From Pelodera strongyloides (Eukaryota > Nematoda > Chromadorea > Rhabditida > Rhabditidae): a stretch of 64,000 nt of DNA. The stretch lies in NCBI GenBank assembly GCA_036852015.1, contig JAANDG010000030.1, positions 124,001 to 188,000 on the forward strand, given 5' to 3'. Shown one piece after another: positions 1-13,800 of this stretch. Both the position numbers and the translations under genes were made by a program. The notes under the pieces are model-generated. The model did not search any database. It was not told the origin of the DNA and was given only the letters and a program-made list of their open reading frames with translations. Positions within the stretch are counted from its first letter, which is position 1, and each line of letters opens with the position of its first letter.

Positions 1-141
1 TATCTTTTAATTCGGGCATTAGTATCGTTGTCCTAAAAATATGTATCTGTTCTGTATTATGGTTTATATAGAAACTTTTCCCATAGGATTACGTTACCTT
101 CTAATGGAATTGTGATTTTTATTAACTCGTAATTCTTACAG

Positions 142-3100
142 ATTACCGGTCACCACGTGGAGAATCGTCCTGTGGATTCAGCCGATCAAGGTACCAGACG
201 ACAGACACAGTCAGACAGGCAGGCACATCCAGTACGCACCAGGACGACTCCAGACACTACTACGGATAGCAAGGTGTGTTCTCCTGGGCGGTAAAAAAAT
301 CTCGATTTTTTATAAAGGCATTCTGCGTAAGTGTGCGGTGAGTTCGACAAAACATTGTGAACATATATTTACGAGCAATATAAGACATATATGCAAAGGA
401 GAAGAGTTTACTTTTTTTTGTTTGAAGCCGTGTGTGAACGCAACAAGGCCCATTCATAAAGATTTGCGCGCACAAAAACTTTTGCCTCTGGCGGGATTCG
501 AACCCACCTTGAACATATCTAACTCTTGCTCCACAGTGGACCTGCGTTACCGTCGTCCAGTACTTCCACATAGGTCTTGGGTTTCGCTTACTGTTAGATT
601 TATCCGGCATAGTACACGGATTACGTATCTACAGTAATCCATCTATTCACCTAATGAGTTTCTCCGTTTAGATTGACGATCCACAGGCATTACACGGCAT
701 AATCGTACCATCGTCTGGGGCTCTGCCGTCTGGCGCACGACCCTCCGTGACGTCACAAATTCCGGTTAGAGTATGCAGTGGAAATGGTATTTTGGACAAA
801 CGGACTGGGAAATGCTTGTGCACGAGTGGATTTACAGGAGAACAGTGCGAACAAGGTTTGTCTTTTTATCGATTTCTGATAAATCAAATAAGTCGCATGG
901 GAGCACATAATCCTATTATATAAAGGAGAAGAGTTTGTCACGGGTTTGTTTTTATGTGCACAACGAAATCCCTTCATAAAGAAAAATCTTCCATCGAAAG
1001 AGCATACAAAATCTTTGTCTCTGGCGAGATTCGAACCCACAGCAGCGCACAACCTCTCGATCCACAGTCTAACGCTCTACCGGTTGAGCTATGCTAGCTT
1101 ATCATAAGGGTAACAATCTGCCCTTCAGAGAGCACCTTCAATGTCAAATTTGCATGGTACTTAGTCTAATGGACATCCAGGCTTATATCATACGTTTCGC
1201 CAATTATTTATGACTTTGTAGATGTGTGAATGTTTTAAAGCGAAATGCCAGCTCCTTTGGAAAATTTGCATATGATAAGCAAATCCTATGTATCCTATGC
1301 TAATTTTGCGCGATCGTCCACGGCTATCGCGCAAAATTAGCATAGGATACATAGGATTTGCTTATCATATGCAAATTTTCCAAAGGAGCTGGCATTTCGC
1401 TTTAAATAGGGTAACAATCGGCCGAAGGCCGATTCCTCCAGTTGGAGAAGAGCCCGTAGGGCTCTTCGAACGGCTAGTAGAACATAATTTGGATATTATA
1501 TCATGGAGGCACAGAATGGAATACACATAATATTACATGAAAAGATGAAAGTGCAGTTGTCTAGTACACGTTTCACCAACCAGGTATCATATAGTTTTAA
1601 GGCTCCCTCCTCACCCTTTTCTAAAATATGTTCAACTTCCCAGCGAGATACTCCTGTTTTCATAAGTTTTAACTTGGCCAATATTACAGTATCCTGCGTC
1701 CCTACATGTCTGAACGGTGTCTGCTCGTCTGGCGCCTGCGTCTGCGGCGACGGATGGAAAGGATCGGCATGCGATGAGGTAATTATTGTTTGGAGATTGA
1801 TTTCACAGTTCGGGCGGGATCCGAACCCTTGACCTTTCGCGTAGGAGGCTGGAGCTGTAACCACTCGGACACGTTCTCATTATTTTCAGAAAGAGTGCGC
1901 ATTCGGCTGTGAGACGCATGGACGTTGTGAGAAAAATGGAACTTGTCTGTGCGATCAAGGTTGGAACGGAGAGAATTGTCATATTGGTTAGTAGTTTTGT
2001 TTAGATTTTTTATTTAGTTTTCTTTGAAATTCTTTTATTTCATGGCGGCTTTTTGAAGGGGCTAAATAAAAAAGGCTAACTGCATTAAAAATAGTATTTC
2101 CAAATTGTTTGCTCCCTTCGAAAGAGCGTGAAGTTAGTGCAACCCTAAAGCTTGGGCTGCAGGTTTTGTCCGTAGAGCGATACGTTTCAGCTTTTCTTTA
2201 TAACTTTTCGTATGTTGATTTTAACTGATGAGCTGATGCTGTTAATGAGCCTGTCCTGTATCACTGATTATTCATAGGGATATCTAACTTGTGGTTCAGT
2301 GGTAGTGCTTTTCATTTCCGTGCAACACGTCGCCGGTTCAATGCCCCTTAATGACGTTCAGTACTTTCAGAAGGTTGTCCCCGTGAATGTTCCTCACATG
2401 GACAGTGCCGGGTTCATACTTCACAATGGAAATGTGTCTGTGATGCTGCACACACTGGTATCGATTGTTCTGTACCGATTGAGACGAGTTGCGATGATGG
2501 GATTGATAATGATAATGGTAGGGCAATTATACGACAATTGGATTCTCGAACCTACCATGAGGATAATTAATCAAGATAGAAAACCGAACATTTCCTGAAC
2601 ACATAGTTTCAGAGAACAGAATAGCGTAAGGGTAGTGGAGTAATCAGTTTTTATATTTGGATCTTATCTAGACTATTATGTACGCTTGCGAGTAAACGAC
2701 TCGATAAGGGACCCTGTATGGGACACTTTAGATGGCCTAGTCGACTGTGAAGATCCGGAGTGTTGTGCGCGAAATGGGTGCCAGAATGACGCCGCATGTG
2801 TGACAGTGCCCTCGCCTTCTGATGTACTTCTCAGATTGCCGTCACCATTGAACGCACCATTCTTCGAGGTAACCTATTTGGATTCTTGGTTGCTAGTAGT
2901 GTGTGTGCGTGCGTGCGTGCGTGCGTTTGTGTCTGTGTGCGCGAGTGCGTATGTTCGTGCGTATGTATGTGCGTGCGCCTGCGTATATGTATGTGAGTGC
3001 TGACATGTTTTATGCTTATGTCAGGTTATAAGAAGTACCCAATATACCCAGTATACATTAACAAGTACGGTAATAAATTTTCTTTTTTAAATGTTTCCCT

Positions 3101-6100
3101 TTTCCAGCGTGTAATGTTCCTAATCAAAAACGATTCCGTTCAAAGTTACTCGGACAATGGGCAATTTAACGAAAGGTGAGCAATTATTTATTATTTTACA
3201 TTCGAGTTAATATTTGTTTAACTCAAGAACAAGTAAATGTTAAATATAGTTGCAAAAACATCTAGAATCTTGAACTCGCTCGTTTAGTGTCGCCTCTGTT
3301 GTGCGTGGCCGAGTGGTTTGGGACGGTGGTGCGGCTGGCGCGACGCCGGATCGGCCCCTGCCTGGTGTTCGTGTTTCTGATGCTGACCATCCTCTCTACG
3401 GTTTCACATTGAGTCGAATTGAAGGTTTGTGATTAGTTTCGTTAAATGGTTTACAAATGGCGCGCAAGTGGCGCACACATGGATCACTAACACTACTTGC
3501 AAGTATGACGCATGCTCCCAGTTCCCAATTAACTGAGGTAAATATTCCCAATCCTCCGGTCCCGGATTTTAAAATAATTTTTAGGTGATGGTGCATTCGA
3601 CCTTCTTGTAAACGGTGGCCGTGCTGTTCGACTTCAGTTCTTGCGAAATCCATTCCAAAGGAGAAAGATTACGGTATTTGTGCCGCCAAATCAAATTGTC
3701 TATGTCGGTGACATAGTGATGACGAGTGACAAGGTAGGTAATCATTAATTAATAATAAATAAAGTGTACGATCAATAATAGTGGATATGGTATTGCACAG
3801 CTGCGTGCTCTACAAGACAAAAAAAACTGTCTCTAAATCTTATGCGCCTAGGTGCAGATAGCGGATAGCTCCTACTAATTCATTTTTTATTTTTCCCGGG
3901 ACAAGAACTATTGATTGTTTTTAGTCCACCGAAGATCTGTTGTCCAAGCGCGCACGATCAGAATGCTCAGTGCTGAAGAGAAGCGCACCCACACCATTCA
4001 TTGTTACCGGAGCTAAGGTGAGCCAACGTCAGACTTTTGTACCGCGGGTAACTATTTACGAAATAATAAAGCTACAAAGAATTATTTGCAAAAGCCTTTT
4101 AGCTACAGTTGTAAGTTGTAAGCATAAAGTGACGGGTAAAACCACACACTAATAACCTCAGGTTTTTAGCAGAAACTTCTGCAGAGGCGATTGCAAAAAA
4201 TTTTTCGATGCAATGTAACATGAATAGGATAGTTAGGCTAATTATGTATTTTCTAAGGGTGTACCACAGTTTCCCTAATTAATTAATTTCCAGACTTGGG
4301 GTTCTGCCCCAGTCGACGGTCGTCCACGGCTTCTTGTTGATGTCGGTGCCGTGGTGGATTCGATTCCGATCCAAGGAACACAGACTTCCCTAGTTTACGA
4401 CAGTAGCAGAGCGGACGGAGCGGGCAGCAGACTTCACATACAACTACTCGATTCGAAACCCGACCGATCGCTTCGATTAGTACATCTGAATATTGACCTC
4501 GCTGGTGGGTTTTATAGTAGTTTTTGTTCTTCTGTATTGGATCGTTGGGCGAAATTTAGAAGCTATGTACACATTCGTTCAATACGCAATATACTAATGG
4601 ATACCGGTGCTTGCTGCCACAACTCCAAATTTATACATTACACGGGGTGGTACCTTTTCTTACAATTAGCGTCATTCCTAGAGTCTGAAACTTGTTTTGA
4701 CCTTAACTTACGGTAATTAGCTGACAAATATAATTATATGGCTATCATAGGACGTCGGTTCCGTGAAGTTCTTGCCGCCAAACCTAATCTGACGCACGTC
4801 TTTACGTGGGATCGGTTGAACGCGTACCGACAAACGGAGAATGGAATGGTTGACGTAAGAGGTGGGCAAGTTTGACCGTGACCGAAGTTGATTAGGCTTA
4901 AGCGATCGATAATCATCCTAGGTCAATCGATAATCCCACTATCACAATCGATATTCATGCTGGCCTACTGATTATGAGTAGTAGGCTAGAAATCTGCTGA
5001 TAAACATATAACCATTATTATTGAACATGAATTGTCATCTACTATTCTTCACATTAAACCGTATTGCCTACTATGAACGTATGATCGGACTCTAGACTTG
5101 TGTGCATGCTGTGCTTGTGAAAGTACTACCATCTAATAGTTTAATATAAAATCTAAATAAACTAAAACGTGCCGTGTACTCCCTGTCTTTTTAGTCCGTA
5201 TCGGCTATCAATATGCAAATTGCGATCGACCTAGCGAGATAACGTGGGTGGAGAAGAGAGTGCAGATGGCTGGCCGGAGGAGCAGGCTCCTGCCCTTCGG
5301 AGGCTGGACTTTGGACCTTCACCATCATTATGATGTGGTTAACAGTGAGTTGATCAGTTCTTACAATTAGACTTAGTTTCTTGCTTGGGAGACTTTGATT
5401 GGACATTCTAGACTGACAACAAGGTTAGATTTACATACTGGCGTTATTCCTATCCGTAAATTGTTCTTCGTTCTGCCCATTGTCTTCTTGCCTTCTAGGG
5501 AGCGATAGTTAGCGAAAAACACATTGCAACGCAGTGTGCCCTACAGTACCCAAAGCGAATTCTGACCTATAGTCAGATTACTGATTACGGATTTTTTAGG
5601 AAATATATAGGAAGGTCACTCTAGCACTATTTTTCCAATTTTATATTTTTTCTCCCGTTTCAGATGTATTGGAGCGTGGTGACGGATCAAGGCACTTCTT
5701 AGGAGATCAGACCCCGCTTACGGATGTCCTCGCTGGGAATAGCAAGCAGAGAGCTGTAGATTGTACCAAGTATGGAAATGTTTATTGATTTTATTTCGTA
5801 CGCTCTTACTGTTATTGATTACTAGGTCAGTGTTGTATTTGATCAGTATTCTAGATGCATTTTCATACATAGTCAGCCAGGTAGCCAGCGGTGAAAGCGG
5901 TGTTGCACTTGGTTTAGCTGCACGAGGACGCATCTGTTGAGCATACATTTTCCTTGCCACGTGTTATATCGCTTTACTATTCCAACGCATACTCAACTAC
6001 TTCTAGATGTGATGGCGATGTCAACTCTGCGTCTCTTTACCGTCCCACTTCTCTGGCGCTCTGCCCGGATGGGAGTACTCTGATCGCCGACCACAATCTC

Positions 6101-7240
6101 ATCAGAAGACTCACACCAGACGGACGAGTGATCACCATTCTGTCGCTGAGGTGAGACTACAAACTACAGACTTTTTCAGCCCTTGACTACAAATTACATG
6201 GCGCATTATCACAACTATTAAATGGACATGTTGTAGTTCCGGCACAGAAAGGAACACAACTTGCAATAATAGACTGTTGTTACATCATCACGTGTCATAA
6301 GGGTTTAATGTTAGATGCTGATATCTTTAGTTTTATGTACTGCTTATTTTCAGCCTCCCCGATACCACCTACCCGTCGTACCTTGCTGTGGACCCACTGA
6401 CTGGCGATGTCTATATAACAATGCCCCTTCAGAAGCAAATCTGGAAAATGGTTTCGATGAACCCGACCGACCCGTCTGCTAATCATCAGGTTGGAATTGG
6501 TGTTCTAATTAGCATTTTAAGATAATTAGGTCATTGTGAATTAGCATAATTCATGGTCCACATTTTATAATCATGTAATTATACGGTAACTTTACCCTGA
6601 CATTATCATTGTTTTCGAAATGCCGTTTTCTTAGAATAGTGTTGAAAATTTAGGTGTTTGCCGGTGACGGAACGACTTGCGCCTCAGGTTCGAATCCCTG
6701 TGGTGATGGTGGACCTGCAGTCGATGCGCAGTTGTTTTTCCCGAAAGGCATTGCCGTGGATACTCAGGGAACGGTCTACGGTAAGCTTTCGGAGCGTTAA
6801 CCTTCTGGCGTCACTGTTTTCCGAAAGTCCGCCGCCAAATTGTATGTGATTTAAAGCAGTATTGTACCCACATTGGGAACTTTGCATATGATAGGGAAAT
6901 CCTATGTATCCCATGTAAATTAGGTGTCGGAAGCTTGCCGGACGGGCAACAAATTTGCATAGGATCCATAGGATTTGCGTATTCACACAACTACAGTAGT
7001 AGGCGTAAAAATAAAATCAATAATTTAATTTTCAGTTGCGGACGGTCGCCGCGTGCGTTCCATTTCAAAGGGACATATCAGCAGTGTGGCGGACCAGGCA
7101 TTTGACAGACCACCCACGACGGCATGCGCGGATATCACACATGCGGTGGCTATTGGGGAAATACAGGTAGATTATATTCCTTCTCTCCTCTCTCTAATCC
7201 ATCTATCTTGCCCTCTCAATCTCTCGATGTTGTCCGCCTG

Positions 7241-7271
<31 letters not shown>

Positions 7272-10200
7272 ATGGTTTTTCTTTCATTCATTCAAAGCAA
7301 TGTTTCCAGATGGAATGGCCCACGTCAGTATCTGTCGACCTGCACTCTGACTCCCTCTATGTTCTGGATGCAAATGTCGTCTACGAATTAAAACCAAAAG
7401 AAGGAACAGCTCGTGTAGTATTGGGTAAGGAATGTCTTATCGATTGTATGGACAGCAGAGCAGCAGTTTTTTTTTTTGCAGCGGCAGGGGCGCAGCAATT
7501 GACCAGTGCAGTGCTGCTACAACTTCTGAAATCAAATCGTCTAGTTAGTATGGCGTACCACTGATATCTTTTACTCTAATAAGCTCAATTTTATTAATTA
7601 AGTGTAGGAATATTAATATTAATATTAATAGTATGAAGAGAAAATATTTCTAGGAGTGCCAGCGACGTGCTCTAACTCGACGCTCAGCTCGTCAACGTTG
7701 CGAAGCGCAAGGGATGTGACCGTATCCACGGATGGAAGGATATTTGTACTCGAATCAGATGGAAAGAAGCTGAATCAGGTGATTTCATGAATAAAGTGCT
7801 GATTTTAAAGGGATATAGCTAGCCCATGCCATCTAGTTTGGATTACCACATCCCTTAAAGGAACAGTTATATGAAGAAGAATGGCTCAATGTGGTCTAAA
7901 TAAGAGTTTTCTGGGTTGATTCGAAACCATCTTTGGTTCCGTCAACTATTATTGGCACTAATTGTTGACAAACTGCATTCACAGATCCGTGTCTTCTCGC
8001 CACAAACCTCGTCGATGTCTCTGTTCGCCGGTCGGATGTCGCCGTGTGCTTGCGAAGTCGCGTCCGCCAGCGCATCGGCTTCATCGCAATGTCGCTGCGA
8101 CAACGACGTCGCGGTTTCTGCGCGAGAGGCGTTCTTCAACTCGCCGCAAGCTATTGTAGCCGACTCTCGCGGCAGACTATTGGTTGCTGATACGGGAAAT
8201 GCAAAGGTGATTTTTTATTAATTTCTCTGGGGAAGGCTAATTTGCTTTGCAGAACACTGCGAGAGTATTATGGAATGATGTTTTCCCGCTGTAGTGTTTC
8301 TGAAATTCTGCTTTTTTTGCACTGTAGAGCAACGTTTTCTCGTGGACACATCCGTTTACTGATAAAATTTATCGATTATTTCTTCAGGTCAAGCTAATTG
8401 CTCCGCCCACTGCTAAGTTTGATTCATCAACGCGACAGTATTCTGTACAATGGCCTGCACAAGATGAGGTATTGATTTGACAAGTTATCGATTATTGATT
8501 TTGGCTATACACATATGTTTACGCTATGCATTCACCTGTTCTTTAAATCTTGAGCATAAATCAGGACAGCCGCGATGTGTATTATGTTGTTGTCCCTTCA
8601 AATAAATAATAAAACCATATAGTATAATCATACTTAAAGGAAGGCAGTCACTTCAAAATCAACTTTTTTATTCGATTTTTATTAGATGCAAGCAGATTTA
8701 TAAAACAATATGCAGCCCATAAAAATCCACATAAAATGGAACTCAGGGAGAGAAATCAATGAGAATGAGTTTTGATAAATGACCGACGCCGGTGCATATA
8801 TGCAATTGCCAGGGGTACTTGGAGAGTGAACAGCCTGCAGTTTTACACCAGGCGCGTGGTTTATCACTGCAGGGTATTTATTATGAAACTCTATACGGGC
8901 AATTATAAACTACGGTATATAAGTAAAAGTCATAAACAGGGATTTCTCTCCCTGAGTTCGTTTTGCCGTACTTTGGCGCTGGAATCGTCGTTTTCTTCAC
9001 ATACTTGAACAATTAATGAAAAGCGAATAAAAAATACGAATTTGTAGTGACTGCGATCCTTTAAAGCGAAATGCCAGCTCCTTTGGAAAATTTGCATATG
9101 ATAAGCAAATCCTATGTATCCTATGCTAATTTTGCGCGATCGTCAACGGCTATCGCGCAAAATTAGCATAGGATACATAGGATTTGCTTATCATATGCAA
9201 ATTTTCCAAAGGAGCTGGCATTTCGCTTTAAATAATAAAATCGTATAGTATAATCATAATTAAATAATAAAATCGTATAGTATAATCATAATACTGTTTA
9301 CCTTGTACTTCCTTGTATGTTAGGTGTACTTCTTTAATTCCCGTGGACTACATGTTTCTACCAAGTCTTTGGTCACCGACCATCTGCTCTACACGTTCAA
9401 CTACAACGTGGACACGCAGTGAGTTAATTTCTAGTCCATGGTCTTGTGGCTAAGACCCTGACTTCTCAGCATACAAACCAGGGTTCGAATCCAATGACGA
9501 TAGCCGTACAATTAGTGGTTTCAATGTACTACTGTTTTATACGACATTAGCTCAAAGAAATCACATTGCAAGTGAAATCAATCTCTGTTGTATTGATGGT
9601 TTGAATTTATTTATTCATAACCATTTGTGTTGATTGATCCTTGAGGTTGGTAGGAAATCAATCGATAATGCTAAAAATCAATATTTAGTCTCGGCCGTCT
9701 CTCTCAAGTCTCCTCTCCGGGTGGCCTACTCCTTCGAGCAATATGGCAAAACGAAACAGCGGTATCGATTGATTCCCCAGCTGGATTACGGTCACTTCTG
9801 CGGTTTAACATTCACGACAAGACCCTGGAGAGTGTTACGATGCCTACCAAAGGTTGGTAGACTTGGAATAATAATTTGGTAACGCAGGGTCAAGCTCTAC
9901 TAGTCAAATGGATGGGTTCACTACAAAATCACCTTGTTTTTATGCTTTAGTTTGATTGTACAAAGGAAAACTTAAACAAAGAGCATAAAAAAATATTCCT
10001 TGAATTATTCCCTAGGGCAGATATTAGGTAAAAAAGGTGAGTATTGATCGATCTTCCGATAAAGTTGTACTGCAAGATAAACTAAGGAAGCTAAGAGATA
10101 TGGCTTAAACCCAGCAAAATAAAGTGTAGTCTTCATCGTTTGTTTTACCTAAAACAATGAAAAAACAGTGTGTTTCAGCCATATCTCTTAGTTTCCTTAG

Positions 10201-10728
10201 TTTATCTTGCAGTACAACTTTATCGGAAGGTCAATCAATACTCACCTTTTTTACCTAATATCTTCCCTAGGGAATAATTCAAGGAATATTTTTTATGCTC
10301 TTTGTTTAAGTTTTCCTTTGTACAATCAAACTAAAACATAAAAACAAGATGATTTTGTAGTGAATCCATCCCTTTAAGACAATTTACGTTCCTTGTTTTG
10401 TCGGGGTGAATGGGTCACAGTTGTAGTCTCAGGGCGCTTTTGTAGAATTTGGTTTTTTTTCCAAAGCACAATCCAGGGTTAGTCCGAAGCTTCGCTTTAC
10501 ACTTTTTGCGGCAGTTACATTGTTAGTTGGGAAGTTGGTGTGCATTGGTCACGTCGGCCTTCCGGATGGTAATTAACCCGTCACGTTTTAGAATCAGTGA
10601 ACCTTTTCTACCAGAGCGGAGGACTGCTGAAGGCTAAGGCTTCAGGCGGACAGACGGTTATCTTTGGATACGACAAAACTGGAAGGGCGAATTCTATTGC
10701 AATGGTACGTGACTTCGTTCATGGTTAT

Positions 10729-10770
<42 letters not shown>

Positions 10771-10825
10771 GAGAGAGAGGTGGAGAGAACAATCGAGATT
10801 GGATGAGCGAGAGATATGATATGAG

Positions 10826-10856
<31 letters not shown>

Positions 10857-13800
10857 GCGAGTAGTAGATGAAGAAAATGAGAGGCAGAGGTACATGGAAA
10901 AATAAAAATAACTTTCCAGAACGGTCACCTCTACACCGTGGGAGTACCAACTGTTGAGAACGGATTTTCGATTTCAAAAGTTGACCGCGACGCGTTACCG
11001 TATGCGACGTTCCGCTCACGCGATAGAGAGAATACGGTATGGTTAATTTGTATTGCTCAACAATTCTGAATGTGGATTTAGCCTTGTGGGTCAAGCAATG
11101 TGCCCCGGTAATCAAAAGACGCGGGTTCGATTCCGGCAAACCAACAACCGTTCCAGTGACCTTATCACATTAGGGACTTAGAACCTAATCTGTAATTAAG
11201 GCGAAACCTTATTTAGGTTGATGGCTCCTTCTCCGGTACTTTGATTCAAATGGACGATGATGGATACGAGATGACGACAGACGACGGGACAAAGGTGAGA
11301 GAGAGAGAGAGAGGGAATATTTGAGAGCGACAGACAGTGAGAGCGAGAGGGAGAGAGAGAAACAGAGCGAGAGGGAGAGAGAGAAACGGAAAGAGAGAGA
11401 AAGAGAGAACATAACTGAGAGTTGGTTTTAGTTTTGCTAAGTTCTTAATTTCTTCCAGACCCTATACGAAGCGGAATCTCATCCCCTCTGGTCGGTCACT
11501 TCAATTTGGCGAAGCAAGCGAACACTGCCTGCAATTTCTGATACAGGTGTTTAATTTTTAAAAATTTTGATTTTGCACTGAATATGTAGAGATCTAGAGT
11601 AAGAAAAAAATGAGGTAGACACGGAGATGGTACTTGTAGTTAATGAGAGAAGATGTCTACTCTTTCAGTTTGTTGAACATTACTGTACACTGCATGGCGA
11701 CTACTGACTACATCATGACTGTATGATGTATCCCGTCGAAACGAAGTTGACTGCATATATATGTTATCGGAGCTCCTAGGCTCACTATATTTCTAACGGA
11801 TTTAGGTTCTTCGCCAGCATGTCGCGAACTGATCGCTCGCTTCGACTGGCGACCTTACGTGAAAGGCGTACGCGTGGCTACAAACCAGCGCGGAAACGCA
11901 TCAAGACGTCGCGTCGCCGAGGTTGGAGCTCGACCCAGGGTACAGTGGGCCGAGCAGAAATTTGCGACGATGAACATACTAACTTGAAAGTTTAGGGAGT
12001 GGGCGGAGTTTGTTGTGTTTTGCGTCTATGTTAATTTATGCTAATTAGGTAAGACTACAGTCCAACAAGACATGGAAATTTGTCAACCAATATCCGGATT
12101 GGCATTCAGTACAGCCAACCGATTTTGTAACTGCGCACCAAGCCCAAATATTATGCTACTTTTAGCTCTATTGAAGAATATTTTACACATATAGGGTTGA
12201 AGTACACGTACGTTGTTACTTAGCCCCGCCCACTTCCTAACATAATTTTTAATCGATTAACCTTTTTGTTGCATCCGAAAATTGACAACCAAATTAATTA
12301 AACAAGAAAGTATATGTTCAAATGTCCGCGCTGTGCTCCCCCACTAACTCTGATGGTCCAAGTTATATTTAATTATTTTATGTGTCGTTTTGTGAATATA
12401 TGTACTCCTTCGTTGTTGTCTTATGGTCGTGCTTCATTGTAATTGTGCCTTATGCAATTGCATGATAATTAATAAAGGTTTGGAAGGGTTTAGAAGGCAT
12501 GTCGTCAGGTAAATGCATGGTTTTTGGGTAATTACATCTGTGCTAATGGATCAGTACGAATGCATGGTCATTGATTGATTTCCTCTGTAGGTGAACGGCG
12601 TCAACGTCTATGCATTCGAATACGACCGTGTCGGAAACAAAGACTACGTGAAAAATCGAAATGACGATCAACTGCTCACGATAGAGTACACGAAAAGCGG
12701 AGAGTGGAAGACAGTCAGGACGAGCAAGGAGTTCAAACTTGCACCACTGAATGTTAGGTGAGAGAAAAGAGTTTTCTCTTATATGACCTAAATCCTAAAC
12801 TGAGGAACCTGTCCCCAATATTTAACTGTGCCATGGAGCTAGAGGTCGTAGCTTATCTCTCATTTCTGGGTTTTACACAGGCTCGCGAAAAAATATAAGC
12901 TGAAACTTTCATAAAGGTTTTGCGTCTCACGCGCTAGCACATTATGTGAAAGTTTTAGTATATCGTGTTTTCGTCAGCCTGTCTCATGCGTGCTGACAAC
13001 GAACTCATAATGTGCGCCCTGAATCTCTTCTGCTCTCGCACTCTATTATATGCACTCTTTAGCACCATAAGGACGACAGGGAGGGCACCCTGCGTGTTGG
13101 TGAATACGGCCTGAAGCCAGAAACCATGTTTATGTTTGATTTAAGATTGCATTTATTATCTTTTCATTTAGTTATGACGTGCTGGGCCGGCGGAGTGAGG
13201 TTGTTTGGGGTGGCTTGAGACGGCAGTGGGCATACGATCGACTGAATCGGGTGACCGAGAGGAACTGTGGACCCAATGAGAAGGTTGGATTCTTGTCTTT
13301 TTCCTCTTCCTCTCTCCTCTTTCTCTCTCTCTTACTCTCTCCCTACCTCTCTCTCTCTATTCTCTCTCTCCCTCACTCTATTCTATCTCTCTCTCTCTCT
13401 GCATGTCTCTCGTTCTCTGATCTATCTTTCTCCATATTTTTCTTTTCCTAATTGCTACTAATTACCTCTTTTTAATTCAGTCCATAAGTCAATCAATTTA
13501 ATTTATTTAGGTCCATAAATACACCTATCCTCGGGAAGGCAGGCATCCTGTAACGGTGGATGTGCCCAGTGGAGATCGTTACTCGATAAAATACGATTCA
13601 AAGGCTCGACTTAGTCAGGTGTGATTTTTCATTTCAATGTGTGCAATTTATGTAAATGGGAAACCAAAAACCCCGAAATGGCCCCGATCGAGTCCCTCGA
13701 AAAATCCTGCCTTGATCGGGGCCATTCCATATCGTTTTTTTTTTAAAATAATCGGGGCTATATTGGTAACTGTCCCGGTATGGCCCGATTATTCATGATC

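Larger units (their letters stand above)
672..2868 (+). other. Teneurin EGF-repeat block and following Cys-rich segment
   Basis: Exons 672-855, 1690-1778, 1890-1986, 2371-2517 and 2732-2868. Each of the first four carries roughly one EGF-like module; exon 1690-1778 shows the complete six-cysteine pattern (C-PTC-GVC-GACVC-GWKG-C). The fourth runs into CDDGIDNDND, and the fifth continues GLVDCEDPECC, the conserved teneurin stretch after the last EGF. Vertebrate teneurins have eight EGF modules; only about four are visible here, so others are either upstream of exon 672 or absent. Confidence 0.85.

Noticed and set aside
3298..3368. tRNA-like sequence GTGCGTGGCCGAGTGGTTTGGGACGG
   Set aside because: It is inside a phase-consistent teneurin exon (3288-3424) coding VVRGRVVWDGG; the tRNA resemblance is chance.
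10642..11412. Ser/Leu-rich minus-strand ORFs over (GA)n tracts
   Set aside because: Translations of simple repeats opposite real teneurin exons.
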